Assembly (NCBI RefSeq): GCF_002850255.1
Contig: NZ_CP022522.1
Coordinates: 1,542,987 to 1,606,986, forward strand
Origin: Pseudoalteromonas sp. NC201
GTDB lineage: Bacteria > Pseudomonadota > Gammaproteobacteria > Enterobacterales > Alteromonadaceae
DNA: 64,000 bases
Direction of reading: 5' to 3'
The position numbers and the translations under genes are program-made. This document shows, piece after piece, positions 30,208-39,764 of the stretch; within the stretch, counting starts at the first letter, position 1; every line of letters begins with the position of its first letter. A model generated the notes under the pieces. It was not told where the DNA came from. It ran no database searches and saw nothing but the letters and a program-made list of their open reading frames with translations.

Positions 30208-30239
30208 TAAAAATGCCAGCTGGATTTGCTGGCATTTTT
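30208..30239. terminator. Bidirectional terminator fapA/rnt
   Basis: AAAATGCCAGC and GCTGGCATTTT flank a 7-nt loop. The A-run on the left and T-run on the right make it work in both directions, ending fapA on the plus strand and rnt on the minus strand. Confidence 0.92.
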
Positions 30240-30240
30240 A

Positions 30241-30921
30241 TTATTCGGTGTCGGTTTCGGTTGTTGACTCAGGTTCTGACTCGGCTTCAGGCTCTGGTAA
30301 TGGCCAGCCACCTAATGCTTGCCACTTGTTGACTATGTAGCAAAAGAGCTCTGCGGTGCGCTCTGTGTCGTAAAGTGCACTGTGTGCTTGACTGTTATCG
30401 AACTCGATACCTGCTGCACGACATGCCTTTGCAAGCACCGTTTGCCCTAGAGCAAGCCCGGCAAGTGAAGTGGTGTCAAAGCTGACAAATGGGTGAAAAG
30501 GCGTACGCTTTATCTTGTTACGCTCAATCGCTGCATTTAAAAAGCCGTGATCAAAAGCGGCATTATGGGCGACGACAACGGAGCGCTGACAGCCCGCGGC
30601 TTTTTGGGCTTTACGCACGGCTTTGCAAATTTCTTTCAGCACTTCATCTTCTGCAACTGCGCCTCTGAGTGGTGAAAATGGATCAATGCCATTAAAGTCA
30701 ATCGCAGCTTGCTCAATATTTGCGCCTTCAAAAGGTGCAACATGAAAGTGTACTGTCTGATCTAAGCTTAATACCCCGTCATCGTCCATTTTTAACATAC
30801 TGACGGCAATTTCTAGTAGGGCGTCAGTATCTTTATTAAAGCCAGCGGTTTCCACGTCGATAACTACAGGAAAGAAGCCGCGAAAGCGTTTTGAAAATAG
30901 CGTTTGCTCGGTATCAGACAT
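30241..30921 (-). CDS. rnt: Ribonuclease T
   Basis: The 226-residue 3'-5' exonuclease of the DEDD family trims tRNA and other small RNAs. The exonuclease motifs are [12 protein letters not shown] (about 14-25), [14 protein letters not shown] in the middle and [16 protein letters not shown] toward the C-terminus. The core matches E. coli RNase T in length, but it is followed by an acidic tail (about 209-226, [15 protein letters not shown]) that is not part of the fold. The stop codon lies two bases past the shared terminator stem, so the T-run must function immediately. Confidence 0.96.
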   Translation of the reverse strand: MSDTEQTLFSKRFRGFFPVVIDVETAGFNKDTDALLEIAVSMLKMDDDGVLSLDQTVHFHVAPFEGANIEQAAIDFNGIDPFSPLRGAVAEDEVLKEICKAVRKAQKAAGCQRSVVVAHNAAFDHGFLNAAIERNKIKRTPFHPFVSFDTTSLAGLALGQTVLAKACRAAGIEFDNSQAHSALYDTERTAELFCYIVNKWQALGGWPLPEPEAESEPESTTETDTE

Positions 30922-31023
30922 AATCTTCTTGGTTTGTGAAATTTAGCGGCCTATTATACTGATACCTCGACAAGAAGCGAGCAGCTTGAGAGCGCTTAGT
31001 ATGGTACATTTATTGCTTAACTC

Positions 31024-31049
31024 TAAATAGCGCGAATTGGTAGAGATAA
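31024..31049 (+). promoter_or_regulatory. Possible FliA (sigma28) promoter of motY
   Basis: TAAA (31024-31027) and AGAGATAA (31042-31049), 14 bp apart, partly match TAAA-N15-GCCGATAA. Only the GATAA half of the -10 is exact, so this is a weak prediction, supported by the flagellar role of the gene. Confidence 0.3.
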
Positions 31050-31109
31050 GCTCTAGTTTTTGGCGTGTTGAGCGCATGTAGATTAATGGTTGATGTTGTG
31101 AGGTGTGGG

Positions 31110-31991
31110 GTGATCAAGTTATATAAATCAGTAGGTTGGGTTGGTATATCGTTATGCGCCATTACCTTTAATAGCGAGGCTGCAATGCGGCAATACGCTG
31201 CCGAAGCTGATTCATCACATTGGAATGTTGACCAAAACAATCGCTTGAGTTGTGCGCTTAATCATGAAGTTCCGTATTACGGTGAAGCTATATTTTCAAG
31301 TAATGCCAGTAAAAATAAAGACTTAACCTTTAACCTTGATATGATGGTACGTCCTGAAAGTTACGATTTTGCAGGACTTGAATCGGTGCCACCGCTTTGG
31401 CGAGCCGGCAAACCGGCAAGAAGCATCGGGCAAATGAAATTACTGAAAAAATTTGACGGTGAACTTGAAAATGACGTCGCGTGGCAGTTGCTGACTGAGC
31501 TTGAAAAGGGCTACTTTCCCACTTTTTATTATAAAGATTGGCACAACGACGTAGATAAAATCTCAGTTTCTTTGTCGTCAGTGAACTTTAAACAGGCATA
31601 TTGGGCGTTCTTACAATGTCGCGATAACTTGTTGCCATACAGCTTTGAAGACATCGCTTTTACGGTGATGAATTACAAGAAAAATTCCAGCGAACTGACA
31701 AAGTCGTCACGCAAACGCTTGGATATGATCGGCGAATATCTTAAAAATGACTCGAAAATTGAGCAAATTTATATTTCGGCCTATAGCGATAGTTATGGCG
31801 GCCGTGATACCAACTTGAGGTTGTCAAAGAAACGTGCCGAAGCGATTAAATCATATATGGCGAGCTTAGGGGTTGAAGAGAATAAGATTATGACTGACGG
31901 CTTTGGCGAAAAGCGCCATATTGATACCAACGACAATGCTATTGGTCGCGGTAAGAACCGTCGAGTCGTGATCCAAATTTCAAGACCTTGA
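31110..31991 (+). CDS. motY: Sodium-type flagellar protein MotY
   Basis: The 293-residue protein is a T-ring component that supports the PomA/PomB stator at the polar sodium-driven flagellum. A signal peptide (YKSVGWVGISLCAITFNSEA) leads to the MotY-N domain (MRQYAAEADSSHWNV, YGEAIFSSNASKNKDLTFNLDMM) and a C-terminal OmpA-like peptidoglycan-binding domain (IYISAYSDSYGGRDTNLRLSKKRAEAIKSYM and GRGKNRRVVIQISRP). I favour the GTG at 31110, with GAGGTG 5 nt upstream, because it gives a normal signal peptide; ATG codons at 31065 and 31086 are possible. No stator genes are nearby, which is normal for motY. Confidence 0.9.
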   Translation: MIKLYKSVGWVGISLCAITFNSEAAMRQYAAEADSSHWNVDQNNRLSCALNHEVPYYGEAIFSSNASKNKDLTFNLDMMVRPESYDFAGLESVPPLWRAGKPARSIGQMKLLKKFDGELENDVAWQLLTELEKGYFPTFYYKDWHNDVDKISVSLSSVNFKQAYWAFLQCRDNLLPYSFEDIAFTVMNYKKNSSELTKSSRKRLDMIGEYLKNDSKIEQIYISAYSDSYGGRDTNLRLSKKRAEAIKSYMASLGVEENKIMTDGFGEKRHIDTNDNAIGRGKNRRVVIQISRP

Positions 31992-32035
31992 TGTTGGGGT
32001 TTTGGTTTTGTAGTGGGTTGTTGGTTAGTTGGGTT

Positions 32036-32057
32036 GTCGGCTTAAAAGCCGACCTAC
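32036..32057. repeat. REP-like palindrome
   Basis: GTCGGCTTaaAAGCCGACCTAC is a perfect 8-bp stem with tail CCTAC-like ending. It has the same design as the two units at 48639-48746, so it is probably a member of one repeat family. It lies between the converging ends of motY and the lipoprotein gene and may help end transcription. Confidence 0.65.
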
Positions 32058-32085
32058 AAGCCGAGACACGGTGCTGATATCGGTT

Positions 32086-32559
32086 TTATTCTAATACCGT
32101 ACTACATGACGCTTTTAATGCATTGGCATGGCTTAGCTGATTGTGATAGGTGATGGTAATGGGCTGTGCGGTGTTTATCTCATAAGCCAGTGCTAAATCT
32201 AATTCTACGCTTTTACTTTGCCCAGCATTTAGGGTCATAAATTCATTGGCTGTCGGCGCGAGTCGTTTCGCCATGGGTCCTTGATAATTAAGCGACTTAC
32301 CATTTTGTGTTACCTCTAAAAATTGGCTCCACCAGCCTTCAAAAGGGGTATGCCAAATTAGAAACTTTTCATCATTATGGCCTGCGTTGGTAAAAGTGAA
32401 ATTAATGGGGTAGGTCATACCTGAGTCGGAACCCTTACTCACACTGCATTGAATGTTACTTTGTGCATTCATCGTTGCCTCTGATTTTGTAGTTGGGGCG
32501 GTGTCGTTGCAAGCTTGGAGCAGCATAGCAGCGGTGATCATCATTAGGGGTTTCAACAT
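32086..32559 (-). CDS. Small lipoprotein of unknown function
   Basis: The 157-residue protein has a lipoprotein signal with lipobox LLQAC (cysteine near residue 17). The mature part looks like a beta-sandwich with FTFTNAGHNDEKFLIWHTPFEGWWSQFLEV and KRLAPTANEFMTLNAGQSKSVELDL. These phrases resemble the N-terminal domain of peptidyl-Lys metalloendopeptidase-type proteins, but no protease domain follows. A role in the envelope is likely; the function is unknown. The gene stands alone on the minus strand. Confidence 0.75.
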   Translation of the reverse strand: MLKPLMMITAAMLLQACNDTAPTTKSEATMNAQSNIQCSVSKGSDSGMTYPINFTFTNAGHNDEKFLIWHTPFEGWWSQFLEVTQNGKSLNYQGPMAKRLAPTANEFMTLNAGQSKSVELDLALAYEINTAQPITITYHNQLSHANALKASCSTVLE

Positions 32560-32662
32560 ACTGTTTTTGAGCCTGTTGCCACGCTCATTCCTTTTTTATT
32601 TTCAACGTAAATACTTTGCACTATGCTGAGTATTACAGTCGAATAACGAATCGCATACTCTC

Positions 32663-32980
32663 ATGACCAAAAATAATAACAAAGAGTTCAATTCTTTTGC
32701 ATCGTTTTACCCTTATTATCTCGCGGAGCACAAAAACAAAACCTGTCGTCGCTTGCATTTTATTGGCTCAACCTTAGTGCTCTTGGTTTTGCTCTTTGCG
32801 CTGGTTTTTGCATATTGGTCTTTACTATGGTTGTTGCCAATCGCGGGTTATGGTTTTGCTTGGGTGGGGCATTTCTTTTTTGAAAAAAATAAGCCTGCGA
32901 CATTTCAATATCCACTGTATAGCTTGATGGGTGACTGGGTCATGTACAAGGACATTATCCGTGGTAAAGTACCTTGGTAA
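32663..32980 (+). CDS. DUF962/Mpo1-like membrane protein
   Basis: The 105-residue protein belongs to the DUF962 family related to yeast Mpo1. Characteristic are FASFYPYYLAEHKNKTCRRLHFIGSTLV at the start and WVGHFFFEKNKPATFQYPLYSLMGDWVMY at the end, with two hydrophobic segments between (about 35-70). His residues in the H-x-N/K and GH-F-E motifs fit the iron-dependent dioxygenase proposed for Mpo1, which acts on 2-hydroxy fatty acids. Activity in bacteria is not established. The lipoprotein hydrolase gene follows after 23 nt and may be cotranscribed. Confidence 0.88.
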   Translation: MTKNNNKEFNSFASFYPYYLAEHKNKTCRRLHFIGSTLVLLVLLFALVFAYWSLLWLLPIAGYGFAWVGHFFFEKNKPATFQYPLYSLMGDWVMYKDIIRGKVPW

Positions 32981-33003
32981 AGGAGACTCAGTAGATAATA
33001 AAA

Positions 33004-34110
33004 ATGAATGTAAAACAAAGTGTTATTGCTATGAGCTGTGCCGTTTTACTGGCTGGTTGCCAAAGTGTGTCAGCCACTGGCACACGCACGCTAGCAACTT
33101 TTAGTGTAGATAATACTCAGTGCTACGACCGCAAGGCGCAATCTAGTTATTTTGCCGTTGATTCTCATCACCATTTTCAGCCATTTCGGGGAGATGCGGT
33201 CCCGTTTGATAAGCTCGTTACTTGGGCAGAGCGTGTGGGGGTGGTGTTTATCAATGTTTATGGCATTGGTCAAACCTACGAGCGAAAGTCCGATTGCTTT
33301 GGTGAGCGTGGGTGCTACAGCCAGTTGATTTCACCCAGCATTCAAAATGACTTTAAAAATGCGAGCAATTATCTTAAATATGGCGCAGATAACGTGCATA
33401 TAACCTTGTCTATGACCTTTGCTGACTTACACAAACCAGAGACTATTTTGCCAAAAATGGCACTACTTGAAGGCGAGTTTGGTGACTTATTTCGTTGGAT
33501 GGGAGAAGTGAATTTAGTTAAAGCAGCGCATTTTGGTAATGGGCATCAAGCGGTAGAAAAAGAGACTATCGCCAAGTGGCAGCCATTTATGGCTGTGCTA
33601 AAAGAAAAGCGTATTCCGCTTGCTCTGCACGCTGACTTAGGCGATAACAACACGCCACTTAAATACTTACCTTTGCTTGAGGAAGTGCTAAAGCGCTACC
33701 CAGAAAACGATATTATTTGGATGCATATGGGAGTATCAAAAGAGCTAAGCCAAATTGATCCGGAGCTACACATAAACACCATGGAGCGGTTATTCTCCCA
33801 ATATAAAAACCTAAAGGCCGATCTGTCATGGCGGATTTTGTACGACTATTATTTTGGTGACCCGAAAATTCAGGGGCAGTATGTTGAATTTATTAATGCC
33901 CATGCTGAGCGTTTTTTGCCAGGCAGTGACTTCGTCGCTAGTAAAAATAAACGCTTTTTCGATTATTTAGAAGAAGTCGATATCAATAGCCGAATTCTCG
34001 CCGAACTTGATGACAATGCTTTTCGCCAGATCGCCTTAGGTCAAAACTACTTTTCGCTATTAGATTTACCTTATCGCGCGCCAGAGATTTGTATTACAGC
34101 GTCTCCTTGA
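33004..34110 (+). CDS. Lipoprotein amidohydrolase-like TIM-barrel protein
   Basis: The 368-residue protein has a lipoprotein signal (lipobox LLAGC, cysteine at 19) and an amidohydrolase-2-like barrel: VDSHHHFQPF supplies the first metal-binding histidines, LHADLGDNNTPLKYLPLL and IWMHMGVS the later ones, and LPGSDFVAS may hold the catalytic aspartate. It would be anchored in the envelope facing the periplasm. The substrate is unknown. Its 3' end overlaps the convergent helicase gene by 17 nt. An AGGAG is present but about 18 nt from the ATG, so translation may be coupled to the DUF962 gene. Confidence 0.82.
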   Translation: MNVKQSVIAMSCAVLLAGCQSVSATGTRTLATFSVDNTQCYDRKAQSSYFAVDSHHHFQPFRGDAVPFDKLVTWAERVGVVFINVYGIGQTYERKSDCFGERGCYSQLISPSIQNDFKNASNYLKYGADNVHITLSMTFADLHKPETILPKMALLEGEFGDLFRWMGEVNLVKAAHFGNGHQAVEKETIAKWQPFMAVLKEKRIPLALHADLGDNNTPLKYLPLLEEVLKRYPENDIIWMHMGVSKELSQIDPELHINTMERLFSQYKNLKADLSWRILYDYYFGDPKIQGQYVEFINAHAERFLPGSDFVASKNKRFFDYLEEVDINSRILAELDDNAFRQIALGQNYFSLLDLPYRAPEICITASP

Positions 34111-37100
34111 GCATGGATAGCACATCGTTTACGTCTAGCTTCATCACTTTGTCGGTGTTTGCGAGCAATTGATCCGCGAGGTCTTTTTTATGGTGATGGA
34201 GCTCGACAATTTGCTCTTCAATCGTGCCTTTGGCAATTAAGCGATAAATAGTAACGGGGCGTGTTTGTCCCATTCTATGTGCGCGGTCTGACGCTTGCTC
34301 TTCAACCGCAGGATTCCACCAAGGATCCATGTGAATAACATAATCTGCAGCGGTAAGGTTCAAACCAGAGCCTCCGGCTTTGAGGCTAATTAAAAATACC
34401 TCGCCTTCACCTTTTTGAAAGGCATTCACGGCCTTCTGACGTGCTTTGCTTGGGGTGCTGCCATCTAAATATTGAAACCTGATCCCGCGTTTTTCCAAGC
34501 GAGCTTTGATAAGTTGCAAATGGCCTACAAACTGACTGAATATAAGTGCCTTGTGATTGTTCTCTTGCAGCTCGGTCAGAAGCTCATCCAATGCCGCTAA
34601 TTTCGAGCTGGTTATCTGACTTTCTGCCATTAACAGTTTTGGATGACAACAGGCTTGGCGCAAGCGGGTTAGCGCTGCCAGCATTTTAAAGCGTTGTTCA
34701 TTGGCACTGTCTTGCTGTGTTGACTGTGAAATTTCGTCAATGGCATTTTGGCGCAGCGCTTCGTAAAAGGTTTGTTCTTCTTGGCTCAATTGAATTGGTA
34801 CATTGATCTCAGTGCGTGGTGGCAATTCAGTTAATACCTGATGCTTCATACGGCGCAGAATAAAAGGCTGGATCAGGTGTTTGAGGCCTTTACGGGCACG
34901 GTGTGCTGCGAGCTTATCTTCATTGGCGTTTTCAATGGGAGCGGAAAACTTTTCGCTAAAGCGTTTGAGGTTACCGAGCAACCCTGGGTTTACAAAACGA
35001 AAGAGTGACCAAAGCTCGGTGAGGTTATTTTCTATTGGGGTCCCTGTGGTGATCAGCTTAAATTTGCCTTTGAGCGCGCACGCGGCTTGAGTACGTTTTG
35101 CTAAAGGATTTTTTAGCGCTTGGGCTTCATCGGCGACAATGGTTTCAAAAGCGATAGGCTTTAAGATATCAACTTCGCGCTGTAGTAGACCATAACTTAA
35201 TATCACACAATCCAGTGGTTGCAAGTTGCTCAGCATCTCAGCTCTAGCATCAGAATGTGGATAGTCAGAAAAGAGTTTCACCGACAAGGTTGGAGCGAAC
35301 TTTTGGATTTCTTGTTGCCAGTTGAAGCAGACCGATGTTGGCGCGATGACAAGCGTCGGGCCGACATTGGCACGGGCCAATATCATCGCCAGCGCTTGGA
35401 TGGTTTTACCCAATCCCATATCATCGGCAAGGCACGCACCTGCACCCCAATGGGCAAGTCGCATTGCCCAGTCAAATCCCGCCTGCTGGTAGTCGCGCAG
35501 CTCGGCTTGTAATGTTGAAGGAAGCGTTGGAGTCAATGCGACGGCTTGCTGCATTTTTTCGTTTTGTTCTTCCCAAGCCGGCAAGGTTTTCATCCGCATT
35601 CCTGTGGTGGCTTCAGCAATTAAAGGCGCGGCTAACGGGTGAAACTTTCCGCCCTCGGTCGCGTTATTGAGCTGGTCAAGTTGCGCTTTTAAGTCACTTG
35701 AAAGCGCGAGTACTTGCTCACCGTCCAGCGCAATAAAGCGGCCATTGCTGGTGGCAACCATTTTTAGAAGCTGTTTAAGTTCGATAACTTGGTCATTACT
35801 TACTTGTAGCTCGCCGGTCATGTCGAACCATTCATTTTTCTTGCTCATGGCAAGTTGCAAATGTTGGCTTTCGAGCTTGCTACTGAGCTTAACCTTTTTG
35901 CCTTTAGGCCATCTGAGCTTGAGTGCCATAGGGCAAGGCTCTTGATTAATCACCAGCTCAAGTTCTTGCAGCACCTCTAGCGCTTCATCCATTTCGGCTA
36001 AACTTAAGCGATTATCCGTCATCTCCAAAAATAGCGGACAGTGCGTATCTAACTCATCCAATCTTTGCTGCTCAAGTAACAAGTTTCGGGTGGTGGATAA
36101 GCGCTTACCATCAATTTCGGCGCTGACAGTGGCAATACCGTGTCCTGGATGAAAAATCGGCCCTTTTTCGCCAAAGGGCATGACCACACAGTGAAAATCG
36201 AGGCCTTGATGATAAGGTTGAATGTTAATAACAAGCGCCGATTGCGCCTCGATACTATCCAGCCCAGTATCTATATCAGCTAAATCAGACTGTACATTAA
36301 GATAAGGTGCGATGGCTTTAATACTCGATAGCACCTTTTGTTTTGCACTGGTAGGCACGGTTAATCCAGACTCGCCAATAATCTCAGCGACCTGTATATG
36401 TGACTGGTTAAACACAATAAACTCGTAGTGATGCTCAGCTTGCTGAGTAAATGAGTAGGTTTGCGGTTGACCAAAATAGCTGGGTAAATTAGGAATAGAG
36501 AGTAGCAGATCGTCGCCATGTTGACGGATGTGTAACTCGGGAGATTTCTCGGCAATGGTAATGGCTTGTTTTAAGTCTTCTTCATGGTATAGGTTGGTGG
36601 CGCCGACTGCGGCTTTTAACGCTGGAATTCCAGCAAGGGTGTAGTCCGCACGAGCATTGTAGCCATAACCTGACTGTGGTGCGATGGCGTCGATCAGCTT
36701 TTTATCAGATTGGCTGATATAACTAAATTGCTCAGGGTGTTGTTTCAGTTGTTTGCAGGAAATTGGCTTACCTTTTCCCCAGCCTGTTTTACCCCGCTTT
36801 TGCTCGCGTGCTAAAAACTCAATATCAAAGCGACCTTGCCTAATTTGCCAAATCAGGCGAAATTGTTCGTCAACTTCTTGGCTGGTATTTGCGTTCGGGT
36901 TGAGCGCAATAAGCTTGTCCAGTGCCAGATCCCACGCCGTCTTTTTGGCAACAAGGTGACTAACATTAAGCTCGGGATTAAACGCAAGCTGATATTGCTC
37001 ACCGTGCATTGCCAGCATCAACTGCTTTGCAAGCCCAGCAAAAAGAGGTAAAGAGAGGCGCTCAAAAATTGCGATGCAGTCGTCGAGACTGGCAAGCGCT

Positions 37101-38299
37101 TTGGCATCTAAGCTCTGATTACACCAGAAGTGTGCAAAGCAGTCGAGCAAGCGACCTAAGGAATAGTCAAAAACATGAGATTTCTTCAGACTTGAATAAT
37201 TTAAATGGGCGCTGCTGTAGGTACTGTTTTGCGACAAGCTCTCTGCGCAGTATAACAGCACGTTACTGGCAAAGAAGTTATTATAAGGCGCTTTGCTGTC
37301 TTGGCTTTCAAACTCAAGCTGTTGAGAGAGGGTGTCAAATAATGCGGCATCATGGCTATTGGCTTGCTGCAATAACGCCAACTTATGAAACAAACCCAGT
37401 GTTCTACCTAGGTACTGCTTTTTACGTTTGGTGATTTTGTCTTTGGCTTTTAGTGCTTGTTCAAAACAAACGATAATATCGTCGTGTTGTTGTAAAAAAG
37501 CAATGCTTGCCATAATTTGTGCACTATAAGCGGTTTGGATATTGGCTACCAACGCCTGAGCCTTATCCAATTGCAGGGTATAGATTTGATACTCTGCTAA
37601 TAAGCAGGTCAGTAGTGGGCTCTGTGTATTGGCTTGAACCTGTGTGAGTACTTCAAGTGCATAGCTAATGCTGTGACCACCTTGTAGTAAGGTATAGAGC
37701 AAAGTTGCAAAAGCTTGATATTGCAAGTCATCAGCAAGCGCCGAAAATCCTTCAACTGAAAAAGGATAAAAATACAGTGGTAATAGCACTTGATTGGTCT
37801 TATGACACACCGCCTGTGGGTCTTTCGCCAGTTCTAAATGATTGCGGGCTTTTGGTAGTTGGTTGATAAATAAAAAGTCTCGAATGAGTCGCTGTTCATC
37901 GGCAAATTGGCGTTCCCATTCATAAGCATTCAATACAGGGATAAACTCTTCAGCAGCGTTAAGGATTGCTAAAAACTGGCCGTCAGCCATGACTCGATGG
38001 CTTAAACTGGTCGCGAGTTTTAGATTTATTTGCACTCCATCTTCGTTAAAAGTCACTAACCCGGCTGAGCGCCACTTCATAATTTGGCTATGACTTACAC
38101 CTTGTTCAAAGTCATTTTCGGGGATGATCTCTTTTGCCACGAGTGCTTGAACTAGGCGTTTGAGTTTGATTGCTGAAACGGGTTTATAGACGACCGCCAG
38201 CACACTCAACAGCGTTTGCTCGTGCATAGGTAGGTTATGCACTTGATTGATTAGCGCTGTGATTTCTTCGTTAATTGCTGGTAGAAAGTCAAAATTCAT
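34094..38299 (-). CDS. SNF2-family DEAD/DEAH helicase
   Basis: The 1401-residue protein has a SNF2 ATPase core in its last 480 residues: DYQQAGFDWAMRL, Walker A ADDMGLGKTIQ, DEAQ box VADEAQALKN, TTGTPIENNLTELWSL, ALIFSQFVGHL, FLISLKAGGSGLNLTAADYVIHMDPWWNP and the arginine finger ASDRAHRMGQ. The first 900 residues are mostly helical with no recognisable DNA-binding or nuclease domain and no SWIM CxC zinc motif that I can see. Such bacterial SNF2 proteins remodel DNA-bound proteins or act on stalled polymerases. The gene is a single unit; it is not beside restriction or defence genes. Confidence 0.9.
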   Translation of the reverse strand: MNFDFLPAINEEITALINQVHNLPMHEQTLLSVLAVVYKPVSAIKLKRLVQALVAKEIIPENDFEQGVSHSQIMKWRSAGLVTFNEDGVQINLKLATSLSHRVMADGQFLAILNAAEEFIPVLNAYEWERQFADEQRLIRDFLFINQLPKARNHLELAKDPQAVCHKTNQVLLPLYFYPFSVEGFSALADDLQYQAFATLLYTLLQGGHSISYALEVLTQVQANTQSPLLTCLLAEYQIYTLQLDKAQALVANIQTAYSAQIMASIAFLQQHDDIIVCFEQALKAKDKITKRKKQYLGRTLGLFHKLALLQQANSHDAALFDTLSQQLEFESQDSKAPYNNFFASNVLLYCAESLSQNSTYSSAHLNYSSLKKSHVFDYSLGRLLDCFAHFWCNQSLDAKALASLDDCIAIFERLSLPLFAGLAKQLMLAMHGEQYQLAFNPELNVSHLVAKKTAWDLALDKLIALNPNANTSQEVDEQFRLIWQIRQGRFDIEFLAREQKRGKTGWGKGKPISCKQLKQHPEQFSYISQSDKKLIDAIAPQSGYGYNARADYTLAGIPALKAAVGATNLYHEEDLKQAITIAEKSPELHIRQHGDDLLLSIPNLPSYFGQPQTYSFTQQAEHHYEFIVFNQSHIQVAEIIGESGLTVPTSAKQKVLSSIKAIAPYLNVQSDLADIDTGLDSIEAQSALVINIQPYHQGLDFHCVVMPFGEKGPIFHPGHGIATVSAEIDGKRLSTTRNLLLEQQRLDELDTHCPLFLEMTDNRLSLAEMDEALEVLQELELVINQEPCPMALKLRWPKGKKVKLSSKLESQHLQLAMSKKNEWFDMTGELQVSNDQVIELKQLLKMVATSNGRFIALDGEQVLALSSDLKAQLDQLNNATEGGKFHPLAAPLIAEATTGMRMKTLPAWEEQNEKMQQAVALTPTLPSTLQAELRDYQQAGFDWAMRLAHWGAGACLADDMGLGKTIQALAMILARANVGPTLVIAPTSVCFNWQQEIQKFAPTLSVKLFSDYPHSDARAEMLSNLQPLDCVILSYGLLQREVDILKPIAFETIVADEAQALKNPLAKRTQAACALKGKFKLITTGTPIENNLTELWSLFRFVNPGLLGNLKRFSEKFSAPIENANEDKLAAHRARKGLKHLIQPFILRRMKHQVLTELPPRTEINVPIQLSQEEQTFYEALRQNAIDEISQSTQQDSANEQRFKMLAALTRLRQACCHPKLLMAESQITSSKLAALDELLTELQENNHKALIFSQFVGHLQLIKARLEKRGIRFQYLDGSTPSKARQKAVNAFQKGEGEVFLISLKAGGSGLNLTAADYVIHMDPWWNPAVEEQASDRAHRMGQTRPVTIYRLIAKGTIEEQIVELHHHKKDLADQLLANTDKVMKLDVNDVLSMLKETL

Positions 38300-38303
38300 C
38301 GTT

Positions 38304-38468
38304 TGGTTGTAGTATTCAATTTAAGACACTGAAAACTACCATAATATAGGTTGGACTGCCATGAAGATAAACAAAGTCAAAGCTTATTTTTCGGTTATGG
38401 TGGTTCATTCAATACACTGAAAACTAGTACTATATTTAGTCTGAACTGCCATGAGGATAAGCAACAAG
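38304..38468. repeat. Imperfect tandem direct repeat
   Basis: Two copies (about 38304-38374 and 38398-38468) share the blocks ACACTGAAAACTA and CTGCCATGARGATAARCAA at the same relative positions with a period of about 90 nt. They lie between the helicase start and the permease end on the minus strand. No gene is seen, and their role is unknown. Confidence 0.65.
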
Positions 38469-38484
38469 AAAGAAAGGGAGATGA

Positions 38485-38505
38485 GGGAGGCGATGCCTCC
38501 CTTTT
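38485..38505. terminator. Hairpin after the permease gene
   Basis: GGGAGGC (38485-38491) pairs with GCCTCCC (38495-38501) around GAT. The T-run stands on the plus-strand side; on the minus strand the tail is TCATCTCCCTTTC, so as a terminator of the permease it is only moderate. Confidence 0.55.
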
Positions 38506-38507
38506 GG

Positions 38508-39764
38508 TTAGCCTAGCATGTTATACAGTAATGCAGAAACCGCCAGCAAGCCGACGAATAGTACAAAGTAAGTGCCAATGTGGCTTTTGTATTTTTGTAG
38601 TGCCGGTACTTTAAACACGGCAATGGTTGGCATGATAAACAAGATCATCGCAATAATCGGGCCTGAGATAGCCCCCATCATGTCCAAAATACTTGGGTTT
38701 AATACGGCGCACACCCAAATAGCAACAAACATAAATACCACGCCTAGCTTGTCAGCAAGCTTGTAGCTCATACTCGTTTGCTTGGTTGCAAGGCCGTTAA
38801 AGCTTTCACGTGCACCAAGGAAGTGGCCTAGGAAAGACGAAGTAATCGCGATAAATGCCACAAGGGGGCCAAGCATTTCAATAAATGGATTGTTATACAC
38901 GTTAGCTAAATAGGATAAAACAGAGACGTTCGCCGATTTTGCTTCTTCCATTTGCTCTGGTGTTAGAGAGAATACGCAGGAGAATACGAATAGCAAAACA
39001 AACACTATCAACATAATGGAGGTCGTACGAAGGATCGCTTCTGATTTTTGAACTGCCTCACTTTTGTAGTGACGACGCTGCACGTTAGCAAAGCTAGAAA
39101 TGGCGGCTGCATGGCTAAATGAAAATACTACGATAGGAACGGATAGCCAAAGCAATTCGGCTAAGCTTGCAACATCTGGCGTGCTTACCACCGGCATTTG
39201 CCAGTTGGGCACTAAATAGAGTGACAAAAACAGTAATACCCCAACCAGCGGGTAAACCAAAATAGCAAAAGCACGCAGTAGCAGCTTTTCGCCGCCTAGC
39301 ATAATGGCAATCATCCCGGCAACGAGCAAACCGGAGAGTAAAATACGAGATGGCGATTCAAAGCCAAGTTGATTGACAATAAAGCTGTCGACGGTATTGG
39401 TTAGGCCAACACCATAGATAAGCAAAATAGGAAAAATAGAGAAAAAGTAAAGTAAGGAAATTAAACGGCCAGCACCTGCGCCAAAGTGCTCTTCTACTAC
39501 ATCCGTAAAATCGGCATTTTTTTGCTTTGATGAAAGGACGAACCGGGCCAATCCTCGGTGTGCTAAATAGGTCATAGGGAAGGCAAGCACTGTCATGATA
39601 ACGAGTGGCCAAAAACCACCAATACCTATGTTAATTGGCAAGAATAAGATACCTGCGCCGACCGCAGTGCCAAATAAACTTAATACCCAATGTGTGTCGT
39701 GTTGGGTCCAGCGCCCGTCGCTGATGGTATTCATCTCCATCATCGCTTCAGAGGAATTACTCAT
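38508..39764 (-). CDS. HAAAP-family amino acid permease (serine/threonine type)
   Basis: The 418-residue protein has about 11 membrane helices and belongs to the hydroxy/aromatic amino acid permease family. The N-terminal helix HDTHWVLSLFGTAVGAGILFLPINIGIGGFWPL carries the glycine-rich substrate-binding stretch GTAVGAGILFLP, and SFSHAAAISSFANVQRR is the conserved loop seen in SdaC-like serine transporters. It would import serine or threonine with a proton or sodium ion across the inner membrane. It is closer to SdaC than to tryptophan permeases, but specificity cannot be proved from sequence. It is transcribed alone. Confidence 0.9.
   Translation of the reverse strand: MSNSSEAMMEMNTISDGRWTQHDTHWVLSLFGTAVGAGILFLPINIGIGGFWPLVIMTVLAFPMTYLAHRGLARFVLSSKQKNADFTDVVEEHFGAGAGRLISLLYFFSIFPILLIYGVGLTNTVDSFIVNQLGFESPSRILLSGLLVAGMIAIMLGGEKLLLRAFAILVYPLVGVLLFLSLYLVPNWQMPVVSTPDVASLAELLWLSVPIVVFSFSHAAAISSFANVQRRHYKSEAVQKSEAILRTTSIMLIVFVLLFVFSCVFSLTPEQMEEAKSANVSVLSYLANVYNNPFIEMLGPLVAFIAITSSFLGHFLGARESFNGLATKQTSMSYKLADKLGVVFMFVAIWVCAVLNPSILDMMGAISGPIIAMILFIMPTIAVFKVPALQKYKSHIGTYFVLFVGLLAVSALLYNMLG

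Noticed and set aside
37009..37434. 141-codon plus-strand frame inside the SNF2 gene
   Set aside because: Antisense shadow of a well-supported helicase reading frame.
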